The notes under the pieces were generated by a model, which searched no databases, was not told the origin of the DNA, and worked only from the letters and a program-made list of their open reading frames with translations. A program made the position numbers and the translations under genes. This document shows positions 56,956 to 64,000 of a stretch of DNA of 64,000 nucleotides, piece after piece (the stretch's first letter is position 1; each line of letters starts with the position of its first letter). Origin of the DNA: Atopostipes sp964624875 (GTDB lineage: Bacteria > Bacillota > Bacilli > Lactobacillales > Carnobacteriaceae_A); contig CAZUZA010000004.1 of the NCBI GenBank assembly GCA_964624875.1, positions 1 to 64,000 of the forward strand. Direction: 5' to 3'.

Positions 56956-57951
56956 TTATACTAATTCAATACGCGTTGTCCACGGAGTAGCCGTTTCACC
57001 AACAACAACGTTTAAATCTTCAATGTTTTGACGGCCCTGTGTCGATAACCACTCTTGAGTCGCGTCAGAACCTTCATTCACAAAGACTTCAACTGAATCT
57101 TTCCATGTTGCACGTCCACATAGTACACCGTTAAACTCTGAACCAGCTTCTTTAGCAAAACGTAACGTATCTTGGAACATTTCAGCAGAAACACCCGCAC
57201 TTAAGAAGATAAACGGTAAATGTGTCGCTTCAGACTGTGCTTTATAATATGCTGCAGCTTCTTCGCGCGTATAAATCGCTTCGCCTTCTTCCACAAAACC
57301 TTCAACATAAGCCATGTTTACTGGAACTTCCATCTTCAATACATCAACAGCATATGCTGGATCTGAGAAAATCTTCATCGACTCGTTTACTTTATGTGGC
57401 TTAACAGCAGCATATTCGCGAGACTTCGCATCTTCAATCGTTGCATCATATGTTACAATTTCTAAGAAAAATGGTAAATCTTCACCTAAACACTCTGAAC
57501 CAACACGCTCAACGAAAGCATTTTTCTGGTCATTGATTTCTTCTGCTTCATCTACATCATAATATAGAAGAATCTTTACGGCATCGACACCAAACTCTTT
57601 CAAACGCTTAACCGATAATTCAGGTAACAATTTCGGCAAACGACCTTCTTCATCTTTATCATAACCAGAAACTTCATATGAAATGAGAAGTCCAGCACCT
57701 TCAGAACGTACACTCGCAGCCGGCAAGCCGTATTCTGAATCAAGTAAAATTGAAGACGCATACTTCGTTAGCTCACTAGATACTGCTTTCTTATACTCAG
57801 CGATGATGCTCCAATCTGTGACAGATGAGTCAATATCCCCAATCATTTTACGTAATGATTGACGCTGATCAATGGCCAACGCATTGATTCGGTGTTCTTT
57901 GTCAGATAAGTTTTGTAGATGTTGATATTTTACAGGTGAAACTTTATGCAT
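56956..57951 (-). CDS. lacD: Tagatose 1,6-bisphosphate aldolase
   Basis: A 331-residue class I aldolase of the LacD family that yields dihydroxyacetone phosphate and glyceraldehyde 3-phosphate. Motifs are INALAIDQRQSLRKMIGD, LLDSEYGLPA and VKILLYYDVDE, with KMEVPVNMAYVEGF late in the barrel. It follows lacC by 31 bases and precedes the GH112 gene by 24. Confidence 0.92.
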   Translation of the reverse strand: MHKVSPVKYQHLQNLSDKEHRINALAIDQRQSLRKMIGDIDSSVTDWSIIAEYKKAVSSELTKYASSILLDSEYGLPAASVRSEGAGLLISYEVSGYDKDEEGRLPKLLPELSVKRLKEFGVDAVKILLYYDVDEAEEINDQKNAFVERVGSECLGEDLPFFLEIVTYDATIEDAKSREYAAVKPHKVNESMKIFSDPAYAVDVLKMEVPVNMAYVEGFVEEGEAIYTREEAAAYYKAQSEATHLPFIFLSAGVSAEMFQDTLRFAKEAGSEFNGVLCGRATWKDSVEVFVNEGSDATQEWLSTQGRQNIEDLNVVVGETATPWTTRIELV

Positions 57952-57982
57952 AGTAATAATCCCCTTTATACAATTTAGTTAA

Positions 57983-58924
57983 TTATAATTCTGTTATTTG
58001 AATTTGGTTATAAATGTATTCAAAAAGTGATGCTTCTATCGAACCCGTTTTTTCGTTTAATGTATTTAAGACACCAGCTGTCATCGCTGTTTTAATCAAG
58101 TCAACATCAGTCGTCTGATTTAAAACACTTAGCGCTAAACCTGCTACTGTTGCGTCTCCTGAACCGACGGCATTCACCACTTCAATTTCTGGTACACGAA
58201 CACGGTAATACATATTATTGTGCTTAATAAATGCCCCGTCGCCACCTAGAGAAATAATGACCCACTCGACTCGGCTATAACGATCACTCGCTAACACCTC
58301 TTTGATGACAGTGAAATCATTTGTAACCGTTAAATCCTCAATGGCACTTAATTCATCCAGATTCGGCTTAACTGCTTTCAAATGAATGCTTTCATCATCT
58401 AAAACAGTCGCTAAATTTGAACCCGATGTATCTAAGATGACTGGAATATTTAAGTCGTTTCCGAATTGAATCATTTCACGATAAACAGCTACATCCATAC
58501 CAGTTGGTAAACTACCTGATATTGTAACAACTTGATAGTCGCCGCTCTTCAGCATTTGTTTGAAGTGTGTTAAAAACTGATCCGTCTCTTCTTTAGAAAT
58601 AGTTGGACCACTTTCTAAAATTTCTGTTTGTTGCCCATCGTGTAAAATCGCAATACAGTTCCTTGACTCTTGATCGATTTTTAAAAAATCGTGTTGAATA
58701 TCATCAACTTCTAGTTGTTCCATAAGGTAAGCACCTAAGTGTCCACCTAACAAACCAGTCGCAGTCGTTTTTTGACCGAGTTGTGTCGCTACACGTGCCA
58801 CATTGATCCCTTTACCACCTGCTGTTTTTAAAGCCTCACTTGTACGATTCACATCGTTTATGTTCAATGTATCCAATCGGTAGGAAATATCTACCGACGG
58901 ATTCATCGTTACCGTCAAAATCAT
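57983..58924 (-). CDS. lacC: Tagatose-6-phosphate kinase (PfkB family)
   Basis: A 313-residue PfkB-type kinase. GGKGINVARVATQLG and the C-terminal NAVGSGDATVAGLAL with the catalytic Asp are present. 1-phosphofructokinases look alike, but the position between AgaS and LacD supports tagatose-6-phosphate as substrate. Confidence 0.88.
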   Translation of the reverse strand: MILTVTMNPSVDISYRLDTLNINDVNRTSEALKTAGGKGINVARVATQLGQKTTATGLLGGHLGAYLMEQLEVDDIQHDFLKIDQESRNCIAILHDGQQTEILESGPTISKEETDQFLTHFKQMLKSGDYQVVTISGSLPTGMDVAVYREMIQFGNDLNIPVILDTSGSNLATVLDDESIHLKAVKPNLDELSAIEDLTVTNDFTVIKEVLASDRYSRVEWVIISLGGDGAFIKHNNMYYRVRVPEIEVVNAVGSGDATVAGLALSVLNQTTDVDLIKTAMTAGVLNTLNEKTGSIEASLFEYIYNQIQITEL

Positions 58925-58953
58925 TTGTCTCCTACTTTCTATGTGGAAGATTC

Positions 58954-60129
58954 TTAAGCATCTAGGTTATCGTGAATGATAACACCTTGTACTACACGGT
59001 TAACTGTTTGGTTTTTACTTGGTGTATCTGGTGTATTGCCAACTTGAACAGCAGTAATTAATGAAATAATTTGACCAAATACTGTGTATGGTAATGCTAA
59101 GTAAGCATCTGGTAAGTTGTTATACTGTTTGTCAAAAGCAAAAGCTGTTCCAACGTAATTTGCATCATCTGCTTCTACTTGAACACCACAAACTGTGCCA
59201 GCTACTTCATCTAGACGTAATTCTTCTAACATGTCTACATCGTACTGACGAGTGTATTTATCATTTGAAACAAAACCAATGACTAATGACGTATCATTTA
59301 CGAATGATTTTGGTCCATGACGGAAACCTAATGAACTGTCAAACTGTGTCGCTTTTGCACCAGCTGTTAATTCTAGAATTTTCAATTGTACTTCACGTGC
59401 AATTGCAGCAAAGACACCTGAGCCTAAGTAAGTGACACGCTCAAAGTCTTTTTCTAATAAAGCATTGATTTCATCTGTTCGTGCAATCGTAGCGTTTCCT
59501 AGCTCAACCATTTGATCGACAAAGTCTTTTTTCTCAGCAAGTGGGCGTTCGTCAAACATTAATGTTGCTGATAATGTCATACACGTGAAGCTTCCTGTCA
59601 TTGCGAAACCTTGGTCATTTGTGCGCTCTGGCATTAAGAGTAAGTAGTTTAAGTCGTCTCCTTCAGAATTCACAGCTAATTTTCCATCCGCAGCACAAGT
59701 AATTGTGATTTGGTAGAAGTCATCAACTAATTTTTGTCCAAGTTCAACACTTGCTAAACTCTCTGGACTATTTCCACTACGCGCAAACGAAACCAAAATA
59801 GTTGGTTTGTTCTTACGGAAGAAACTCTTTGGATTCGATACTAAATCTGTTGTTGCAACTGCTTGGAATTCAAAAGCATCTTCATTTCCATGTTGTTTCA
59901 AGTAAGGAACAACAGAATCGCCAACATATGCCGAACTTCCTGCTCCTGTGAAAATAACACGTACACGACCATGTTTTTCTACAATCTTGTCTAAGAAGGT
60001 TTTAATTTCACCTTCAACTTTTTCATAATTCTCAAACGCTTCAACCCATAACTCTGGCTGTTGCTTGATTTCACGCGTCGTGATTTCTGCGCCAACTTTT
60101 GATAATTCTTCTACAGATAAGTCAAACAT
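58954..60129 (-). CDS. agaS: Galactosamine-6-phosphate deaminase/isomerase (AgaS)
   Basis: A 391-residue double-SIS protein. FTGAGSSAYVGDSVVPYL and SFARSGNSPESLASVEL define the first SIS domain, and LGSGVFAAIAREVQLKILELTAG the second. AgaS converts galactosamine-6-P to tagatose-6-P and ammonia. It leads the operon agaS-lacC-lacD-GH112, which links O-glycan GalNAc to glycolysis. The deacetylase for GalNAc-6-P is missing from the window. ATG lies behind AGGAGAG. Confidence 0.88.
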   Translation of the reverse strand: MFDLSVEELSKVGAEITTREIKQQPELWVEAFENYEKVEGEIKTFLDKIVEKHGRVRVIFTGAGSSAYVGDSVVPYLKQHGNEDAFEFQAVATTDLVSNPKSFFRKNKPTILVSFARSGNSPESLASVELGQKLVDDFYQITITCAADGKLAVNSEGDDLNYLLLMPERTNDQGFAMTGSFTCMTLSATLMFDERPLAEKKDFVDQMVELGNATIARTDEINALLEKDFERVTYLGSGVFAAIAREVQLKILELTAGAKATQFDSSLGFRHGPKSFVNDTSLVIGFVSNDKYTRQYDVDMLEELRLDEVAGTVCGVQVEADDANYVGTAFAFDKQYNNLPDAYLALPYTVFGQIISLITAVQVGNTPDTPSKNQTVNRVVQGVIIHDNLDA

Positions 60130-60166
60130 TTTGCACTCTCCTATATCATTTTAGTTTATCCGAACA

Positions 60167-60218
60167 TCTGGTTACTACCAGTTACCTATATTATAGTGTG
60201 CGCGCTTCCATTCGTCAA
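60167..60218 (-). promoter_or_regulatory. agaS promoter with cre-like site and dre-like operator
   Basis: On the minus strand TTGACG (60213-60218) and TATAAT (60190-60195) are exactly 17 bases apart. The spacer contains a cre-like TGGAAGCGCGCACA (60197-60210; 12 of 14 positions). The operator TCTGGTTACTACCAGT (plus-strand reading, 60167-60182) lies just after the -10. Repression by a GntR-type amino-sugar regulator plus CcpA is inferred. Confidence 0.8.
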
Positions 60219-60240
60219 ATTTTTTTCGCAAAAATAAATA

Positions 60241-60272
60241 AAATCTGACACCAGATTAGTGGCATCAGATTT
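60241..60272 (-). terminator. Terminator of the oxidoreductase operon
   Basis: AAATCTGA (60241-60248) pairs with TCAGATTT (60265-60272), with inner CCA/TGG pairs. A T-rich stretch follows on the minus strand. It separates the oxidoreductase operon from the agaS promoter. Confidence 0.75.
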
Positions 60273-60283
60273 TATTAAACATA

Positions 60284-61384
60284 TTATCTTATAATAGATT
60301 CTTTAGGGATTTCTTTTAAGCCTCCACCTTCTCTAGAAGACTCTGTTGCCTTTACGGCTGTTGCAATACTCATCCGTCCGTCCATAACAGAAACAGCCGG
60401 TTCAATGGAATGATTCACATAATCTACAAAACTGTCCCAGATTTTAAAGTCTGATCCATCATGATAAATGGCCTCTTCATCTTTTATTTCTAAAACCATA
60501 TTTGTAGCATTTTCAATATCCTTACCTGCTCTTGTTGTTATAGTTATCGTATTATTGATGTCATCACTTTCTAAACGGCCTTTCGTACCGATTATCGTAT
60601 AATTACGTTGGTAATCCGGTGTAAAGTGATTCTGTAAGTAAGAAGCTTTTATACCATTCTCTAACTCCATGATGACAACACTATTATCTTCTACATCCAT
60701 CTCTACTTCCGTTTGATGTTCCAAGCCATCCGCTTCAAAATTCGCTTCGTTATTATAAAAATCTAGACTACCAAATGCAGAAACTTTTTTAGCATAGCTC
60801 CCACCCAGCATATGGATCATGTCTAAATCATGAGACCCTTTTTGAAGGAGTAGAGAGTTGGTATATTTACTGTTTCGATGCCAGTCCTGATAGTAAAAGC
60901 GGCCACCTCTACCTACAAAGTGGCGTACCCAAATGGCTTTCACTTCTCCTATTTTCCCCTCATCAATGACTTTTTTCATTGTCTGATATAAAGTCATATA
61001 GCGCATATTAAAACCAATCATTAATTTTCTATCCGTCTGTGCCAATACATCCATGATATTGTCAGAGCCTTCAATCGTAATAGCCATTGGTTTATCTAGA
61101 AAAACATGTTTATTCGCATGCAATGCATCAATCGCTTGCTCCTCATGTAAATAATCAGGTGAAGTAATGATAACCGCATCAATCTCTTCGATTTTCAACA
61201 ATTCTTTATAATCTTTTGTAACAAATATGTCTCTATCCAATTCTTTCAAGAAACGATTCGCATTCTCGGTATTTGGTTCGGCTAATGCGACTATTTCACT
61301 TTGTTTATTATTCTTAGTCCAAAACGAGGTATAATACCCTCTTGCTCCGGAACCAATTAATCCTACTTTTAAAATTCTAATCAC
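60284..61384 (-). CDS. Gfo/Idh/MocA family oxidoreductase, second of a tandem pair
   Basis: About 366 residues. An N-terminal Rossmann fold (VGLIGSGARGYY), the LDKPMAIT motif with the catalytic lysine, and the C-terminal alpha/beta domain with EHQTEVEMDVEDNSVVIMEL are visible. It is strongly similar to the upstream gene, so the two are a recent tandem duplication. The substrate is unknown; regulation and position suggest an amino sugar or sialic acid derivative. The frame starts at GTG five bases after the upstream stop; this GTG is part of the GAGGTG ribosome-site-like sequence, so the true start is uncertain. Confidence 0.82.
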   Translation of the reverse strand: MIRILKVGLIGSGARGYYTSFWTKNNKQSEIVALAEPNTENANRFLKELDRDIFVTKDYKELLKIEEIDAVIITSPDYLHEEQAIDALHANKHVFLDKPMAITIEGSDNIMDVLAQTDRKLMIGFNMRYMTLYQTMKKVIDEGKIGEVKAIWVRHFVGRGGRFYYQDWHRNSKYTNSLLLQKGSHDLDMIHMLGGSYAKKVSAFGSLDFYNNEANFEADGLEHQTEVEMDVEDNSVVIMELENGIKASYLQNHFTPDYQRNYTIIGTKGRLESDDINNTITITTRAGKDIENATNMVLEIKDEEAIYHDGSDFKIWDSFVDYVNHSIEPAVSVMDGRMSIATAVKATESSREGGGLKEIPKESIIR

Positions 61385-61389
61385 CTCGA

Positions 61390-62481
61390 TTAATTTAACT
61401 TAGGAATCTCCTGCATAACCCCACCACTACGGATGGAATCTGTCGCTTTAACACCAACTGCTACACTCATTCTTCCATCATATGGTGTAACATGTGGTAC
61501 TTTATCGTTTAATATATAGTCAATAAAGCTTTCTGTAATTCTCAAATCACCACCTGCATGGACACCTTCAGTCGGTTTCATTTTGATTACAATATCACTT
61601 TTATCTTCAAGTGAATCTGTGTTTCTCGTTTTAATCGTAATCGTTTCGTTGACCTCATCATTTTCCATTCGTCCTTTAGTCCCTATAACGGTATAGTTTC
61701 TTTGGTAATCAGGCGTGAAATGGTTTTGTAAATACGATGCTTTAATGCCATTTTCCAATTCCATGATTAGGACACTATTATCTTCAACATCAATTTCTAC
61801 ATCTGTTTGATGTTCTAATCCATCGGCTTCAAAGTTTTCTGGATCGCCGTAAAAATCTAAACTACCAAACGCAGAGACCTTTTTAACATAACTGTCTGAA
61901 AGCATATGAATCACATCAATATCATGTGAAGCTTTTTGTAATAATAATGAATTCGTGTACTTAGAGTTACGGTGCCAATCTTGGTAATAGAAAATACCTC
62001 CCATACCTACAAAGTGTCGAACCCAGATAGCTTTTACATCCCCAATCACGCCATCATCAATAACTTTTTTCATTGTTTGGTACATTGGCATGAATCGCAT
62101 GTTAAAGCCTATCATTAATTTTTGCCCCGATTTTTTCCACTCTCTAATAATTTCATCACAATCTTCAATTGTGATAGCCATAGGTTTTTCTAAATAAACA
62201 TCTTTTCCAGCTCTTAATGCCTCAATCGCATGGTCTTTATGTTTATAATCTTCCGTCAGGACGACAATGGCATCTACATCATCACGTGTTAAAAGATCTT
62301 TGTAATTATCTGTAAAAAATATCTCATCTGTTATTTCTCTTTTAAATTTCGCCATGGCTTCATCATTAAGTTCTGCAAAACCAGTAATGACAGAGCGACC
62401 TTCCTTTTCAGGTTGATGCCAATACCTTGATAAGTTCCCTCTTAGTCCATTTCCTATTACACCTAATCTTAGTTTCTCCAT
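61390..62481 (-). CDS. Gfo/Idh/MocA family oxidoreductase, first of a tandem pair
   Basis: About 363 residues with the Rossmann motif GVIGNGLRGNL, LEKPMAIT and the DW-H-RNSKYTNSLLLQKASHDIDVIHML segment shared with the paralogue. NAD-dependent sugar oxidation, or GH109-type NAD-assisted hydrolysis, are both possible for this fold; no GH109 hallmark was recognised. The frame can begin at 62523, but ATG 62481 follows AAGGGG and begins with the usual MEKLRLGVIG. The promoter has the dre-like operator. Confidence 0.85.
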   Translation of the reverse strand: MEKLRLGVIGNGLRGNLSRYWHQPEKEGRSVITGFAELNDEAMAKFKREITDEIFFTDNYKDLLTRDDVDAIVVLTEDYKHKDHAIEALRAGKDVYLEKPMAITIEDCDEIIREWKKSGQKLMIGFNMRFMPMYQTMKKVIDDGVIGDVKAIWVRHFVGMGGIFYYQDWHRNSKYTNSLLLQKASHDIDVIHMLSDSYVKKVSAFGSLDFYGDPENFEADGLEHQTDVEIDVEDNSVLIMELENGIKASYLQNHFTPDYQRNYTVIGTKGRMENDEVNETITIKTRNTDSLEDKSDIVIKMKPTEGVHAGGDLRITESFIDYILNDKVPHVTPYDGRMSVAVGVKATDSIRSGGVMQEIPKLN

Positions 62482-62540
62482 GTGACAAACCCCTTTTTTA
62501 TTATAATTATATTCTTTTAACATTTATTTAACTATTTTCA

Positions 62541-62592
62541 ACTGGTAGTTACCACTTTATGGATTATAGTGCAAACGCTATCTTTGTGTCAA
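62541..62592 (-). promoter_or_regulatory. Oxidoreductase promoter with cre-like site and dre-like operator
   Basis: On the minus strand TTGACA (62587-62592) and TATAAT (62563-62568) are 18 bases apart. A cre-like TGCAAACGCTATCT (plus strand, 62570-62583) lies in the spacer. The operator ACTGGTAGTTACCACT (62541-62556) equals the DasR dre consensus ACTGGTCTAGACCACT outside the four central bases. It is placed exactly as in front of agaS. Confidence 0.8.
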
Positions 62593-62643
62593 GAATATAC
62601 CCAGTAGTATAACCATCAATTCACTCGTTTTTGTATAGAAAAA

Positions 62644-62675
62644 AGCATATGATTGATTTAGACCAATCATATGCT
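62644..62675 (-). terminator. Terminator of ridA
   Basis: Perfect stem AGCATATGATTG / CAATCATATGCT with an eight-base loop and a T-run on the minus strand. Confidence 0.88.
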
Positions 62676-62704
62676 CTTCCTGTCTATTCATTTGTAATAG
62701 GGTT

Positions 62705-63088
62705 TTATGGAAGTGTAGCAATAACTTCAATTTCTACTTGAACATCTTTTGGAAGTCTAGCCACTTCTACAGTTGAACGTGCTGGTGGATTTTCTGTAAA
62801 GTATTCTGCATAAACATCGTTTATTTTACCAAAGTCATCCATATTTTTAATAAAGACGGTTGTTTTTAGAACCTTGTCTAAGCTTGTTCCTGCTTCTTCT
62901 AAAACTGCACGAACGTTTTCTAAAACTTGTCTTGTTTGATTTTCAACATCATCCGCTACAATTTCACCTGTTGCTGGATCCATTGGAATCTGACCTGATG
63001 AGAACAGTAAGTTCCCAAACTTAATCGCTTGCGAATACGGTCCTAATGCTGCTGGTGCTTTCTCTGTGTTTACAACTTCTTTATTCAT
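62705..63088 (-). CDS. ridA: RidA family enamine/imine deaminase
   Basis: A 127-residue YjgF/YER057c/UK114 protein that hydrolyses the reactive 2-aminoacrylate made by threonine/serine dehydratase. PYSQAIKFGNLLFSSGQIP and the catalytic Arg in PPARSTVEVARLP are in place. It lies 18 bases after a threonine dehydratase gene on the same strand, so enzyme and detoxifier are co-expressed. Confidence 0.93.
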   Translation of the reverse strand: MNKEVVNTEKAPAALGPYSQAIKFGNLLFSSGQIPMDPATGEIVADDVENQTRQVLENVRAVLEEAGTSLDKVLKTTVFIKNMDDFGKINDVYAEYFTENPPARSTVEVARLPKDVQVEIEVIATLP

Positions 63089-63106
63089 ATTTATCTTCCT
63101 CCAATT

Positions 63107-64000
63107 TTATTTTTGAATTAACTGATACTTTTTATCTTTTAAAACGTTATAAATTTCATCAATATGTTTATTATCTTTGGTCTCTAAAACCAACGTAACT
63201 TCTTGTGAGCCTAGTGTTAAATAAGGCTTCATATTTGTTTGTGAGATCGTCGAGATATTTGCTTTTGTACTGGCGATAACTTCAAGTAATGTTTGTAAAT
63301 TACCTGGTTTATCTGGAATCGAAATACTAATTTCAGTAAAGCGACCTTCTCTTAATAAACTAGAATCGATAATGTTCATGACTAAATTCATATCGATATT
63401 TCCACCAGATAACATCACAACGATATCACTGTTTTCAAGATTTACTTTTCCAGATAAAATCGCAGCCGTAGCCGTTGCGCCAGCTCCTTCAGCGACTAAC
63501 TTTTCACTTTCAAGAAGAGTAAAGATTGCTTTTGCAATTTCTTCTTCTGTTACTGTCACAACTTCATCTACATATTTTTTCGTCATTGCAAACGTAAGTG
63601 GACCAGGTCGCTTCACGGCTATTCCATCTGCTATTGTATCGCTCGATGTGCAACGGACGATGTCACCTACTTCTAAAGATTGATACATACTTGCAGCATT
63701 TTCTGCTTCAACTCCGATAATCTTTACCTCGGGTTTGAGTGCTTTTATCGCTAGCGCAACACCAGAAATCAAACCTCCGCCACCAATCGGTACGACAACA
63801 GCATCAACGTCTTCTAGTTCATCCAGAATTTCAAGTCCGATTGTACCTTGACCTGCAATGACAAACTCATCATCAAAGGCGTGTACAAAAGTCGCACCCG
63901 TCTCCATTTGAATTTCCAATGCGCGATCATAAGCATCATCAAAGTCGTTTCCATGAAGCACAACTTTTGCACCATAATTTTGAGTAGCAGTTACTTTTGA
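63107..64000 (-). CDS. Threonine dehydratase, partial at the window edge
   Basis: The frame remains open to 64000 (SKVTATQNYGAKVVLHGNDF), so the N-terminus and the PLP lysine lie outside. The visible part has the PLP phosphate-binding VVPIGGGGLISGVALA and the C-terminal ACT-like domain (EISISIPDKPGNLQTLLEVI). The layout fits the IlvA/TdcB group with an ACT domain. Whether it is biosynthetic or catabolic cannot be told. GTG at 63961 is not the start. Confidence 0.88.
   Translation of the reverse strand, partial: SKVTATQNYGAKVVLHGNDFDDAYDRALEIQMETGATFVHAFDDEFVIAGQGTIGLEILDELEDVDAVVVPIGGGGLISGVALAIKALKPEVKIIGVEAENAASMYQSLEVGDIVRCTSSDTIADGIAVKRPGPLTFAMTKKYVDEVVTVTEEEIAKAIFTLLESEKLVAEGAGATATAAILSGKVNLENSDIVVMLSGGNIDMNLVMNIIDSSLLREGRFTEISISIPDKPGNLQTLLEVIASTKANISTISQTNMKPYLTLGSQEVTLVLETKDNKHIDEIYNVLKDKKYQLIQK

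Noticed and set aside
61375..61377. ATT as a non-canonical start of the second oxidoreductase
   Set aside because: It lies six bases after GAGGTG, but a GTG is available just upstream in frame, so no unusual start is required.
60284..62481. GH109 alpha-N-acetylgalactosaminidases
   Set aside because: The fold is shared, but I saw no GH109 hallmark or Tat signal, and the proteins are shorter than typical members, so a general Gfo/Idh/MocA call is safer.

Overview
The window is about 64 kb of low-GC DNA from a Gram-positive bacterium, most likely a host-associated member of the Lactobacillales (Carnobacteriaceae/Aerococcaceae-like). Supporting signs are ClpE behind CtsR-type boxes, a tagatose-6-phosphate branch (LacC/LacD), lipobox-type binding proteins, strong AGGAGG ribosome sites, cre-like sites and simple intrinsic terminators. 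No rRNA, tRNA, CRISPR array or intact mobile element was seen. There are three 100-N scaffold gaps. Two of them are flanked by the same 55 bases on both sides, so the genes they appear to break are intact.

Layout. 0.2-9.6 kb is housekeeping: clpE, a barnase/barstar pair whose barnase is a predicted lipoprotein, prfC, an acetyltransferase, the operon nadK-rluD-MBL hydrolase-DUF3006, and mgtC. 9.6-17.1 kb is accessory: an ApeA-like HEPN protein, gene relics, a DUF616 glycosyltransferase, and a GT2-GtrA-YfhO cell-envelope glycosylation operon. A tRNA-dihydrouridine synthase follows.

18.6-62.5 kb is one large island for host O-glycans (mucin type) and related amino sugars. It holds two ABC importers, two AraC regulators, GH20 hexosaminidase, two GH2 beta-galactosidases, GH33 sialidase, GH29 fucosidase, NanA/NanK/NanE, a DUF4091(GH123-like)-sialidase-propeller fusion, a GH101 endo-alpha-N-acetylgalactosaminidase, an SGNH esterase, an RpiR regulator, a GH112 galacto-N-biose phosphorylase, the LacD-LacC-AgaS route, and a pair of Gfo/Idh/MocA oxidoreductases of unknown substrate. 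The window closes with ridA and a partial threonine dehydratase gene.

How it may work (inference). None of the glycosidases, including GH101, has a signal peptide or anchor; only the two substrate-binding proteins are exported. This suggests import of intact O-glycans or glycopeptides followed by cytoplasmic degradation. In this scheme sialidase releases sialic acid for NanA-NanK-NanE, fucosidase, GH2 and GH20 trim the chains, GH101 frees galacto-N-biose, and GH112 splits it to Gal-1-P and GalNAc. GalN-6-P then enters AgaS-LacC-LacD. A GalNAc-6-P deacetylase and Leloir genes are not in the window.

Regulation. Three promoters (acetyltransferase, agaS operon, oxidoreductase operon) share one architecture: sigma-A boxes, a cre-like site in or over the promoter, and a nearly identical 15-base dre-like operator just after the -10. 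The RpiR regulator has GAAA-N4-TTTC palindromes in front of it, and its only full-length reading frame begins at a non-canonical ATA codon directly behind AGGAGGG.
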